Shown here piece by piece: positions 7,711 to 16,971 of a stretch of DNA of 64,000 nucleotides. Origin of the DNA: an uncultured Sulfitobacter sp. (GTDB lineage: Bacteria > Pseudomonadota > Alphaproteobacteria > Rhodobacterales > Rhodobacteraceae); contig CANMXJ010000004.1 of NCBI GenBank assembly GCA_947501805.1, forward strand, positions 1-64,000, given 5' to 3'. A program made the translations under genes and the position numbers. Within the stretch, counting starts at the first letter, position 1, and each line of letters opens with the position of its first letter. Below the pieces are notes generated by a model. The model ran no database searches and had not been told where the DNA came from. It was given only the letters and a program-made list of their open reading frames with translations.

Positions 7711-7734
7711 CCCAAGCAACTGATGTTGCTTGGG
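7711..7734. terminator. Bidirectional terminator between dmm operon and XRE-cupin gene
   Basis: A perfect 10-bp stem CCCAAGCAAC / GTTGCTTGGG around a 4-nt loop lies in the 59-nt gap between two convergent genes. T-tracts are poor on both sides, so efficiency is uncertain. Confidence 0.6.
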
Positions 7735-7754
7735 TAAACCCATCTCTTTTGAAG

Positions 7755-8414
7755 TCAGGGCGTTTGCGGATAGCTGATGATTGACAGGTAGCGTGCGGGC
7801 AGAGTGACCAGCCGCTCCGGCCCGTGTGGGGCATCCGCATCAAAGAACAATGTGTCGCCCGGTTTTAATTGATGCACGTCATCCCCGTGGCGATAGTCAA
7901 CTTCGCCTTCCAGCATGTAGATCGTTTCGATGCCACCGTGTTGGAACGTTGGAAATACGTCTGATTCAGCTGTTAGCGTAATCAGGTAAGGCTCGACAAT
8001 CACACCGGATGCGTTTGACCCGATATGACCCAACAGATTGTATTGATGGTTCGCGCGTGTTCCGTGATGTTCGACATCCACCCCTTCGCCCGATTTCGTG
8101 TGAACCGCCTGGCGCGATTCCTCAAACCTGCGGAAAAAACTGGTCAGCGGAATAGACAACGCATTAGAGAGCGCCTGCAGCGTGGTCAAAGATGGAGACG
8201 TATTACCGTTCTCGATCTTGGACAACATGCCGATTGAAAGGCCTGTCAAATCGGCAAGTTCGGCGACGGTGATATTCTGCTGGCGGCGGAAGGCGCGGAC
8301 TTCTCGGCCAATGGCGACCTCAAGAACTTTCTCGCGGCCACTTTCGGAAACGCGGTGTGGATCCTGTGTCAGTTTCGATGCCATTTCGGCCGTGCTCTTT
8401 TCAATATTCATCAT
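7755..8414 (-). CDS. XRE-family regulator with C-terminal cupin domain
   Basis: 219 aa. Helix-turn-helix of the XRE type at about 36-90 (REVRAFRRQQNITVAEL, then GLSIGMLSKIENGNTSPSL), followed by a cupin at about 150-215 with His159, Glu163 and His197 in typical positions (GIETIYMLEGEVDY, PGDTLFF). Such proteins usually sense a small amine or amino acid through the cupin; PuuR is a known example. It sits convergent to the dmm operon and is the closest candidate for binding the GGAAW-N5-WTTCC dyads. Two adjacent ATGs (8414, 8411) share one ribosome site. Target and ligand are inferred. Confidence 0.85.
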   Translation of the reverse strand: MMNIEKSTAEMASKLTQDPHRVSESGREKVLEVAIGREVRAFRRQQNITVAELADLTGLSIGMLSKIENGNTSPSLTTLQALSNALSIPLTSFFRRFEESRQAVHTKSGEGVDVEHHGTRANHQYNLLGHIGSNASGVIVEPYLITLTAESDVFPTFQHGGIETIYMLEGEVDYRHGDDVHQLKPGDTLFFDADAPHGPERLVTLPARYLSIISYPQTP

Positions 8415-8509
8415 TGCCTTACCTACGTAGCCTAGCGGAACTAAACAATTACGTATCTTGCGGTTTCTCAGCTAATATAAGCCAGAATATTCCTAAGAGA
8501 ACGAAAAAG

Positions 8510-9508
8510 TTGAATAAGAGTGAAATAACACAGATCGGCTTCCTGATTTCGCCGGGCTTTCCGATGGCGTGTTTAACCTCCATGATCGAGCCGTTGAGGG
8601 TTGCAAACGAGATTGCAGGCAAGGACATGTTTGGCTGGCAATTACTTTGCGAGGACGGTGCGAAAGTTGTTTCCAGTGCTGGTGTCGGCTTTGAACCGGA
8701 CGCGACTCTGTCAGAGCAGTTGGATGTAAACCTGCTGTTTCTGCTGAGCAGTCCGTTGGGTGGTTTTCAGACTGACAAGCGCGTGTATTCAACATTGCGG
8801 TCACTGGACCGTCATGGCGTGATCTTGGGTGCTATCAGCGGGGGGGTCTTTCCACTGGCACGCGCAGGCGTCATGGCAGGACACCGCTGTTCGGTACATT
8901 GGTGTTATGAGGCGGCGTTTCGGACTGAATTCCCAAACCTGCATGCCGCAGATGAAGTGATCATTCGCGACAAACGCCGCTATACCGTGTCAGGCGCTGC
9001 CGCCGCATTTGATCTTGCGTTGCAACTGATTGAGGAAAAGCTGGGCATGGATATTGCCCACGAGGTTGCGTGCTGGTTTCAACACCCCATGACGCCGCAC
9101 AAGGGGGCGCGGCAAAGGGTGCCTGTACAGACAGGTGATCACCGGACCTTGCCCGATCTGGTCAGCCGCGCAGTGTCCCTGTTTGCCGATCACATATCCG
9201 AGCCGATCGCAGTGGGAGAGGTCGCGACACACCTTGGCGTCAGTCCCCGTCAGGTTGAACGTGCCTTCAAGAAAGCGACCGGCCAGAACCCGACGCAGTA
9301 TTATCGAAGCATGCGGATGAAAGTTGCGCGCCAGTTGGTTTTACATACCAAAGACAGCATTGCCGATATCGCTCTTGGTGTAGGCTTCGCCACATCAACC
9401 CCGTTGATGGCACATTACAAAGAGGCATTCGGTGTCACTCCACAAGAGGATCGCGCGCAGATTAATGCGTTCAGAGTTCAGGGAAATGCGCCACTGCCGT
9501 CGGTTTAA
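8510..9508 (+). CDS. GlxA-family (DJ-1/PfpI-AraC) transcriptional regulator
   Basis: About 332 aa from TTG at 8510, chosen because AAGAGA lies 9 nt upstream; longer readings run into the divergent XRE gene. The N-terminal half is a DJ-1/PfpI-like domain (IGFLISPGFPMACLTSMIEPLRVAN), catalytically degenerate as in this family. The C-terminal quarter is an AraC helix-turn-helix pair (GEVATHLGVSPRQVERAF, then DIALGVGFATSTPLMAHYK). Relatives such as GbdR activate glycine betaine, dimethylglycine and sarcosine catabolism. It lies next to soxBDAG, so control of the sarcosine genes is likely but unproven. Confidence 0.85.
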   Translation: MNKSEITQIGFLISPGFPMACLTSMIEPLRVANEIAGKDMFGWQLLCEDGAKVVSSAGVGFEPDATLSEQLDVNLLFLLSSPLGGFQTDKRVYSTLRSLDRHGVILGAISGGVFPLARAGVMAGHRCSVHWCYEAAFRTEFPNLHAADEVIIRDKRRYTVSGAAAAFDLALQLIEEKLGMDIAHEVACWFQHPMTPHKGARQRVPVQTGDHRTLPDLVSRAVSLFADHISEPIAVGEVATHLGVSPRQVERAFKKATGQNPTQYYRSMRMKVARQLVLHTKDSIADIALGVGFATSTPLMAHYKEAFGVTPQEDRAQINAFRVQGNAPLPSV

Positions 9509-9518
9509 AAGGCGGGGT

Positions 9519-10085
9519 TTAAAGGGCGGAGTGCATCGCAGCGACAATGGCATGATGCAGCGATCCGGCAGATGCTCGCGGACCAAGGATGCGTACAAAC
9601 CCGTGCGGATCACCACAGACCACAAAACAGCCAAGATGGTGGATCGAGGTGCGCGCAGCGTCGCCGCTTTGCATAGCGCGAAAGTTCACATTACAGAGCA
9701 GTTCCATGACGCCACCGATGCCATCCCCCATTAGATCGAAACAGCACCAGGCATCGGTCTGTTCGGTCACGGATGCGGTTGCGCCAAGTGCGGTTTTGAC
9801 CTCATCCGCCAGCAACTCGTGGCTGGCGGTGTCAGCGCCGACCATCCATTGATCCGGCCCCACCCATACGGCGGAGTAGGGTTGAGCTAATAATGCCTTT
9901 CCCACATCCGGTGCCTCAGCATTCAGCAGTGATTTCAGTGATTTGGCAGCGGCATGTTCATGACCCAGGCGCACCGCAACTGAGGCCAGCGCGAGGTCTG
10001 AAACTTCGGTGCAGGTCACGCCTGCAACCGTATCAATGCGCGGAGTGTCAGCGCCAAGCGCCGTGATGGGTGTCAGATTATGCAC
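9519..10085 (-). CDS. soxG: Sarcosine oxidase gamma subunit
   Basis: 188 aa from GTG at 10085, chosen because GAAGGGGG lies just upstream and the overlap with soxA is only 8 nt; an ATG at 10136 would give a 59-nt overlap. The sequence is SoxG-like (GPDQWMVGAD, CCFDLMGDGIGGVMELLCNVNF). The gamma subunit is part of the heterotetrameric sarcosine oxidase and resembles a shortened GcvT fold. It is the last gene of soxBDAG, converging on the GlxA-type regulator 10 nt away. Confidence 0.88.
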   Translation of the reverse strand: MHNLTPITALGADTPRIDTVAGVTCTEVSDLALASVAVRLGHEHAAAKSLKSLLNAEAPDVGKALLAQPYSAVWVGPDQWMVGADTASHELLADEVKTALGATASVTEQTDAWCCFDLMGDGIGGVMELLCNVNFRAMQSGDAARTSIHHLGCFVVCGDPHGFVRILGPRASAGSLHHAIVAAMHSAL

Positions 10086-13023
10086 GTTGGCGTCCCCCTT
10101 CTGGGTCCACGAAATGAGCCGAAACAACTTCGACATCTACGGTCAGGTCGGTCACGGGGGAGGTGAGGCGCATGCGTTCACCCATGCGCTCGGAGCCATC
10201 TTTGACAAAGGCCAGACCGACCATACACCCCAAGCTGGGTGAATAGGCTGCAGAGGTCACGTAGCCTTGATCGGTGGCGGCGTTCATTTCACCATTTGCG
10301 TTCATCATATGCCCGCCTGCGGTGATCTTGTCGCTGTCATTAACAGGACGCACACCGACCAGTTTGAGCGCATCCGTTTCGTTCAGACCGGGCCGTTCGG
10401 ACAGCTTGGAACCAATACTGTCTTTGGCTTTGGACACCATACGGCCCATGCCAAGATTGTTCGCGGTGGTTGTGCCGTTCAATTCGTTGCCGGCCGCGTG
10501 CCCTTTTTCGATGCGCATGACGCCCAAGGCTTCGGTGCCGTATGGAACGACGTTGAATTCTTCGCCCTCCGACATCAAACGCCGCATCAAAGCATCGCCA
10601 TACCGGGCGGGAACCGCGATTTCATAGGCCAATTCACCCGAGAAAGAGATACGGAACAGACGCGCGCGCAAGCCACCACAAACCGTGATGTTGGCACAGG
10701 CCATAAAGGGAAAACCCTCGTTGGACATGTCGGTGTCTGGATCAACGATCTTTTGCAGCAGCGCCCGCGAGTTTGGACCGGCCACCGCATATTGCGCCCA
10801 GGCTTCAGTGGTAGAGATCAGCTGAACATCGAGATCGGGCATCAAACACTGGCGTACAAATTCCATGTGTTGATAAACTCTGCCTGCGTTGGCAGTGGTG
10901 GTTGTCACCACAAAATGATCCTCGGCCAGACGCGCGGCGGTGCCATCATCCATTGCGATGCCGTCTTCGCGCAGCATCAGCCCATAGCGGACTTTGCCGA
11001 CAGCAAGTTTGGCAAATCCGTTGCAGTAGATCTTATTCAGGAAGGTCGCCGCATCCACGCCTTGCACGTCGATCTTGCCCAGCGTGGTACAGTCACAGAC
11101 ACCAACAGACGCACGGGTCTGGCTGACCTCGCGGTCCACGCTTTCACGCCAATGGGTTTCTTGGGGCAGGGGGAACCACTGTGCGCGCAACCAGTTGCCC
11201 ACCTCGACAAATACGGCACCGCGTTCCTTGGCCCAGAAGTGCGAGGGCGTCAGCCGGGTCGGGTGGAATTCCTGTCCGCGCATCCGGCCTGCCAGTGTGC
11301 CGATGGCCGTGGGCGTGTAGGGCGGACGGAAAATGGTTGTACCGACTTCAGGGATCGACTTGCCCGCGAGCTCGGCCATGATTGCAAGGCCGCCCATGTT
11401 GGAGGTTTTGCCCTGATCGGTCGCCATGCCCAGTGTGGTATAGCGCTTTAGATGTTCGACAGAGCGGAAGCCCTCCTGATGGGACAGCTTCACGTCTTTA
11501 ACGGTCACATCGTTTTGCTGGTCGAGCCACGCGCGCGAGCAGCCCTCGACATACCAGAACGGGGTCTGGGTGACGGGTGTATCTTCAGCTTCGGGTGCTT
11601 TTGGCGCTTTTCCTTTCAGACCCAGGGCGGCGCGGGCGGCTTTAATGCCCGAACTCAGCGCACCGTGGGTGGACATATCGCCGTTTGCAGCACCCGCAAC
11701 CGACATGCCGGGGGGCAAATCAGCGCCTGGCCCAAAGGCGGCGAGATCTTCGTTCCATGCGGGGCGGCCGCGTTGGTGGCAGGTCAGATGCACGTTGGGG
11801 TTCCATCCGCCAGAGACACCCAGCGCGCCACATTCCAGCGTGCGCATGGTGCCATCCGCCAGTTTTACCTCGGCAAATGTCAGGCCTAGGCGTCCTTTGG
11901 TATCGACAACCTGTGCGCCTTGCAGGACTTCAAAATTGTCAGAGCGCGGCGCATCTGCGCGGGTATCCACCACAGCTGCGATCTTGACACCTTTGGCCTG
12001 CAGGTCTGCTGCGGTGCGGTGGCCGTCGTCGTTGTTGGTGAACACTGCAATGCGCTGCGCAGGCGTTGCGGCCCAGCGATTTGCATAAGCGCGCAAGGAT
12101 GCCGCAAGCATGATGCCGGGGCGGTCGTTGTTTTCAAAGGCGATGGGGCGTTCTGTCGACCCTGCAGCTAGGATCGTCTTACCTGCATAGATGCGCCACA
12201 GAATCTGGCGTGGCTTGCCCGCGTCCGGGGTGTGGATGTGATCTGAAACACGCTCAACCGCGCCGTAAATGCCGTGATCAAACGCGCCGATAACCGTGGT
12301 GCGGGGCATCAGGCGGACATTGGGCATTGTACGGAGTTCAGCAACGGTTTGGGCTGCCCAGTCCGCACCTGTCATGTTGTCCACACCAAAGGTTTCGGCG
12401 TTCAGGCGGCCGCCCATGCGGAAGTCCTCGTCAGCGAGGATCACATCGCTGCCTGCGCGTCCGGCGGTCAAGGCAGCCATCAAACCCGAAGGGCCCGCGC
12501 CGATGATCAGCAGATCACAATGACGGAAACCCTTGTCGTAGACATCGGGGTCTTCCTTCATGGAAAGCGCGCCGAGACCCGCAGCCTTGCGGATGATCGG
12601 TTCGTAGATTTTTTCCCAGAAGGCGGCGGGCCACATAAAGGTCTTGTAGTAGAAACCAGCCGTCAGGAAGTTTGAAAAGCGGTCATTGATGGCCATCGCG
12701 TCAAAGGCAAGGCTGGGAAAGCGGTTCTGCGATTTGGCCATCAGCCCGTTAAAGAGTTCCGCAGTGGTTGCCCGTGTGTTTGGTTCCTGACGCGCACCGC
12801 CGCGCAATTGAACAATGGCGTTCGGCTCTTCGGAGCCCGCGGTCAGAGGACCGCGTGGACGGTGATATTTAAACGAACGGCCCATAAGGCGCACATTGTT
12901 GGCGAGCAAGGCAGAGGCCAGCGTATCGCCCGGATGCCCCTCGTATTGCTTGCCGTCAAAGTGGAATTTCCACGAAGTCGCGCGGTCAATCTGGCCGCCC
13001 TGCAAACGGTTCTTTTGTGTCAT
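10078..13023 (-). CDS. soxA: Sarcosine oxidase alpha subunit
   Basis: 981 aa, the expected length. Layout: an N-terminal ferredoxin-like domain without iron-sulfur cysteines (about 18-75), a dinucleotide-binding domain with LLIIGAGPSG at 171-180, a middle oxidoreductase region, and a C-terminal GcvT-like folate domain over roughly the last 380 residues (CDCTTLGKIDVQGVDA onward). The enzyme oxidises sarcosine to glycine and passes the methyl carbon to tetrahydrofolate at this C-terminal domain. The ATG overlaps the soxD stop by 3 nt; upstream extension to 13140 is out of frame with soxD and unsupported. Confidence 0.95.
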   Translation of the reverse strand: MTQKNRLQGGQIDRATSWKFHFDGKQYEGHPGDTLASALLANNVRLMGRSFKYHRPRGPLTAGSEEPNAIVQLRGGARQEPNTRATTAELFNGLMAKSQNRFPSLAFDAMAINDRFSNFLTAGFYYKTFMWPAAFWEKIYEPIIRKAAGLGALSMKEDPDVYDKGFRHCDLLIIGAGPSGLMAALTAGRAGSDVILADEDFRMGGRLNAETFGVDNMTGADWAAQTVAELRTMPNVRLMPRTTVIGAFDHGIYGAVERVSDHIHTPDAGKPRQILWRIYAGKTILAAGSTERPIAFENNDRPGIMLAASLRAYANRWAATPAQRIAVFTNNDDGHRTAADLQAKGVKIAAVVDTRADAPRSDNFEVLQGAQVVDTKGRLGLTFAEVKLADGTMRTLECGALGVSGGWNPNVHLTCHQRGRPAWNEDLAAFGPGADLPPGMSVAGAANGDMSTHGALSSGIKAARAALGLKGKAPKAPEAEDTPVTQTPFWYVEGCSRAWLDQQNDVTVKDVKLSHQEGFRSVEHLKRYTTLGMATDQGKTSNMGGLAIMAELAGKSIPEVGTTIFRPPYTPTAIGTLAGRMRGQEFHPTRLTPSHFWAKERGAVFVEVGNWLRAQWFPLPQETHWRESVDREVSQTRASVGVCDCTTLGKIDVQGVDAATFLNKIYCNGFAKLAVGKVRYGLMLREDGIAMDDGTAARLAEDHFVVTTTTANAGRVYQHMEFVRQCLMPDLDVQLISTTEAWAQYAVAGPNSRALLQKIVDPDTDMSNEGFPFMACANITVCGGLRARLFRISFSGELAYEIAVPARYGDALMRRLMSEGEEFNVVPYGTEALGVMRIEKGHAAGNELNGTTTANNLGMGRMVSKAKDSIGSKLSERPGLNETDALKLVGVRPVNDSDKITAGGHMMNANGEMNAATDQGYVTSAAYSPSLGCMVGLAFVKDGSERMGERMRLTSPVTDLTVDVEVVSAHFVDPEGGRQRA

Positions 13024-13304
13024 GCTTTTGATCCCAACTTGCGGGCAACGTCGCGTGCCATTTCGACCTTCGTAATTTCGTGTGTCACGGTGTTGCGGGT
13101 GACCACCAGCCAGGAACGGTCGCCACCCTCGTGCCACCATAATTCACGGTGTGGCCCTGCGGGATTGTCGCGCAGGTAGGCGTAGGCGTGCCAATCCTCA
13201 GCGCTTGCAGTTTCCGGATCCGGGCGCTCCATCAGGGACGCATCGCCAAGATAGACAAATTCAGCGCTGTCGCGCGGGCCGAGGAGTGGGTGGTTGATAA
13301 TCAT
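13020..13304 (-). CDS. soxD: Sarcosine oxidase delta subunit lacking zinc cysteines
   Basis: 94 aa. The sequence follows the SoxD pattern (GPRDSAEFVYLGDA, then HRELWWHEGGDRSWL and RNTVTHEI). In the structurally known delta subunit, zinc is held by three Cys and one His in CPxCG and HxxGC contexts. Here the first motif reads HPLLG and the second HEGGDR, so all three cysteines are absent while the histidine remains. The subunit probably keeps its place in the tetramer without zinc. It overlaps soxA at ATGA and begins 57 nt after soxB. Confidence 0.88.
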   Translation of the reverse strand: MIINHPLLGPRDSAEFVYLGDASLMERPDPETASAEDWHAYAYLRDNPAGPHRELWWHEGGDRSWLVVTRNTVTHEITKVEMARDVARKLGSKA

Positions 13305-13361
13305 CGGATGACTTTCAGACGCAAGGACAGGATGAGTTTAAGGGCCAAGTGAAGCATCGGA

Positions 13362-14612
13362 TCAGTGCAAATTGGGCTGGTTGCCCTGACCTTTTTCGTC
13401 GATCATATGCCCTGTGCGGAAACGATCGAAACGATAAGCGGTGGCGGTTTCATGGGGCGTGTCATTGGCCAGTAGATGCGCAAAGGCATAGCCGGAGGCG
13501 GGCGTTGCCTTGAAGCCGCCGTAACACCAGCCTCCGTTGAAATAGAGACCGTCGATATCTGTGCGGTCGATGATGGGCGAGCCGTCCATCGACATGTCCA
13601 TGATGCCGCCCCACATGCGCAGCAGGCGCGCACGACCGATCATCGGCATGATCGCCATACCGCCTTCGCAGACATCCTCGACCACAGGCAGGTTGCCGCG
13701 CTGTGCGTAAGAGTTGTAACCGTCAAGATCGCCGCCGAACACCAGACCGCCCTTGTCGGACTGGCTGACATAGAAGTGGCCCGCGCCGAAAGTGATGACG
13801 CCCGGCAGGACGGGTTTTAATCCTTCGGATACGAATGCCTGCAGGACATGGCTTTCGATGGGCAGACGCATGCCCGCTTTGGACATCAGGCGGCCGGAGT
13901 TGCCCGCAACTGCGCATCCAACTTTGCCTGCGCCAATGAAACCCTTGGATGTTTCCACGCCGAGGCATTTGCCATTTTCGATGCGAAAGCCCGTGACTTC
14001 ACAGTTCTGAATGATGTCGACGCCGCGGCTGTCTGCCGCGCGTGCGTACCCCCAGGCCACCGCGTCATGGCGCACGGTGCCGCCGCGACGCTGTGCCAGT
14101 CCGCCCTTGATCGGAAAACGTGCATCGTCGAAATTGAGGAAGGGATATTCCCGCCGGATTGCGGCAAGGTCGAGATATTCAGCGTCTGCACCGTTCAACA
14201 TCATTGCATTGCCGCGCCGGACAAAGGCATCGCGCTGCGCGTCCGAATGGATCAAGTTCATGATGCCGCGCTGGCTGATCATCGCGTTGTAGTTCAAGTC
14301 TTGCTCCAGACCTTCCCACAGCTTGAGTGACATTTCGTAAAACGGCTCGTTGCCGTCCAAAAGATAGTTGGAGCGGATAATCGTCGTGTTGCGCCCGACA
14401 TTGCCGCCTCCAATCCAGCCCTTTTCAATGACCGCGACCTTGTGTTTTCCGTAGACCGAGGCGAGGTAATGTGCGGTGGCCAACCCATGCCCGCCGCCGC
14501 CGATAATGACGATATCATAGTGTGACTGGGGCTCTGGATCGCGCCAGGCCGGCGTCCACCCTTTGTGGCCTGTCAGCGCTTCTTTTATGACCTTGAACCC
14601 GGAATAACGCAT
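13362..14612 (-). CDS. soxB: Sarcosine oxidase beta subunit
   Basis: 416 aa. FAD-binding motif DIVIIGGGGHGLATAHYLA near 33-51 (Gly-rich loop about 38-43) and RRGGTVRHDAVAWGYA, whose His182 corresponds to the residue that carries covalent FMN in characterised beta subunits. The beta subunit oxidises sarcosine at FAD. The start has AGGAGGG about 9 nt upstream. It is first in soxBDAG and diverges from the betaine-type transporter genes, which implies coordinated expression of import and catabolism. Confidence 0.95.
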   Translation of the reverse strand: MRYSGFKVIKEALTGHKGWTPAWRDPEPQSHYDIVIIGGGGHGLATAHYLASVYGKHKVAVIEKGWIGGGNVGRNTTIIRSNYLLDGNEPFYEMSLKLWEGLEQDLNYNAMISQRGIMNLIHSDAQRDAFVRRGNAMMLNGADAEYLDLAAIRREYPFLNFDDARFPIKGGLAQRRGGTVRHDAVAWGYARAADSRGVDIIQNCEVTGFRIENGKCLGVETSKGFIGAGKVGCAVAGNSGRLMSKAGMRLPIESHVLQAFVSEGLKPVLPGVITFGAGHFYVSQSDKGGLVFGGDLDGYNSYAQRGNLPVVEDVCEGGMAIMPMIGRARLLRMWGGIMDMSMDGSPIIDRTDIDGLYFNGGWCYGGFKATPASGYAFAHLLANDTPHETATAYRFDRFRTGHMIDEKGQGNQPNLH

Positions 14613-14705
14613 GGAATCGGACCCTCCTGTTGGCTAAATCATACAAAGTAAACGTATTCTGTCATCGCCAAACCCGACATTTGTCCTTTCAAATCGGACC
14701 GGGTG

Positions 14706-14782
14706 GCAGGATTTTGTTTGAGGCTAATGGTAAAATTAAAATTATTGATAAGAAAAAAACTTGATTGAGGGGAAAATCCTGC
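14706..14782. promoter_or_regulatory. Inverted repeat in the soxB / ABC transporter promoter region
   Basis: GCAGGATTTT at 14706-14715 recurs exactly as its reverse complement at 14773-14782, 67 nt apart centre to centre. A related AAAATCC lies at 14857-14863. The 294-nt region holds no gene. The neighbouring GlxA-type regulator is a candidate binder; this is inference. Confidence 0.5.
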
Positions 14783-14885
14783 AAGACTACGCCCCATGGA
14801 GAACCGGCAGGCATTTAGAGGAATCGCTTTGTCTGTCGTTTTGGGGTTAACATGCCAAAATCCAAATAAAGGGGCGGCGCAATGA

Positions 14886-15854
<969 letters not shown>

Positions 15855-15878
15855 ACCGTTCTGACCTATGCAAACTAC

Positions 15879-15914
15879 ACGCCCGCTCCTGGATATTCTC
15901 GGGGCGGGCGTTTT
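15879..15914 (+). terminator. Attenuating terminator between binding protein and ATPase genes
   Basis: CGCCCGCTCC pairs with GGGGCGGGCG around an 11-nt loop (one G-U pair), followed by TTTT. The downstream ATPase gene starts 40 nt later on the same strand, so partial read-through is expected. Confidence 0.75.
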
Positions 15915-15954
15915 GAACGCCGATCGTTGGAATTGGCGAGGGGAGAGCTAAAAA

Positions 15955-16971
15955 ATGACTGCCGATACCGTTATTTCATGCAAAAATGTATGGAAAATAT
16001 TTGGGTCTGATCCGGAATCCTATCTGGCGAAAATGCCGGAAGGTCACAGTTTTGATGAAATCCGTGCTGATGGTTACATCGCCGGTGTAAAAGATGTCTC
16101 GATTGATGTGTCACGCGGTGAAATGCTGGTGATTATGGGATTGTCGGGGTCTGGTAAGTCTACGCTGGTGCGTTGTTTTTCCCGACTTCACGAAATTACT
16201 GGCGGCACGATCGAAGTAGAAGGACAAGACATAATGTCTTTGTCCGAAAAAGAGCTGATCGAACTGCGCCGCAACAAAATGGGCATGGTGTTCCAGAGCT
16301 TTGGGCTGCTGCCGCACCGGACGGTGCTGGACAACGTGGCATTTCCGTTGGAGATGCGCGGTCAGGACAAACACGAGCGGCGCGCACGTGCACTCGAGGT
16401 GGTAAAGCTTGTTGGTCTTGAAGGGCGCGAAGAGTATTTCCCGCGTGAATTGTCCGGTGGCCAACAGCAGCGTGTCGGCATTGCCCGTAGTCTGGCCATC
16501 GAGCCTGACATCTGGTTTCTCGACGAACCTTTCTCTGCACTGGACCCGCTGATCCGGCGTGAAATGCAGGATGAATTTCTGCGCCTGCAAGCCTTGCTGA
16601 ACAAGACCATCGTTTTCATCACCCATGATTTTGATGAGGCTTTGCGTCTCGCGGATCGTATCGCAATTATGAAAGACGGCGCTGTTGAGCAATGCGACAC
16701 ACCAGACCAGATCGTGCTGCATCCTGCCACTGAATACGTGCGCAAGTTTACCGAGGAAATCGACAAGGCCCGCGTCGTGCATGCCGGTGTTCTGGCGACC
16801 GAGAGCGATAATGGCACCGGCGATCCGGTTGATGCCAGAGCGACGGTACAAGAGCTCGCGCGCCTGTTGGTCCAAGACGGACGCGACATTATACCGGTGG
16901 CACGTGACGGCACCGTTATAGGGGGCATGAACCGTGCCGAAGCGCTTGAAATCTTGCTGGAAGCAGACTGA
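15955..16971 (+). CDS. proV: Glycine betaine/proline-type ABC transporter ATPase
   Basis: 338 aa. Walker A GLSGSGKST at 62-70, signature LSGGQ at 166-170, Walker B with IWFLDEP at 186-192, and an H-loop in FITHDFDEAL. The N-terminal region before Walker A is long (about 60 aa), as in ProV/OpuAA. The C-terminal about 70 residues resemble a single CBS-type module (ATVQELARLLVQDGRDIIPV), which in OpuA proteins senses ionic strength through paired CBS domains. GAGGGGAG precedes the ATG. The stop overlaps the permease start by 1 nt. Confidence 0.92.
   Translation: MTADTVISCKNVWKIFGSDPESYLAKMPEGHSFDEIRADGYIAGVKDVSIDVSRGEMLVIMGLSGSGKSTLVRCFSRLHEITGGTIEVEGQDIMSLSEKELIELRRNKMGMVFQSFGLLPHRTVLDNVAFPLEMRGQDKHERRARALEVVKLVGLEGREEYFPRELSGGQQQRVGIARSLAIEPDIWFLDEPFSALDPLIRREMQDEFLRLQALLNKTIVFITHDFDEALRLADRIAIMKDGAVEQCDTPDQIVLHPATEYVRKFTEEIDKARVVHAGVLATESDNGTGDPVDARATVQELARLLVQDGRDIIPVARDGTVIGGMNRAEALEILLEAD

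Noticed and set aside
10267..11451. 394-aa open frame on the plus strand
   Set aside because: Antisense shadow of soxA, with His- and Gln-rich composition typical of such frames.
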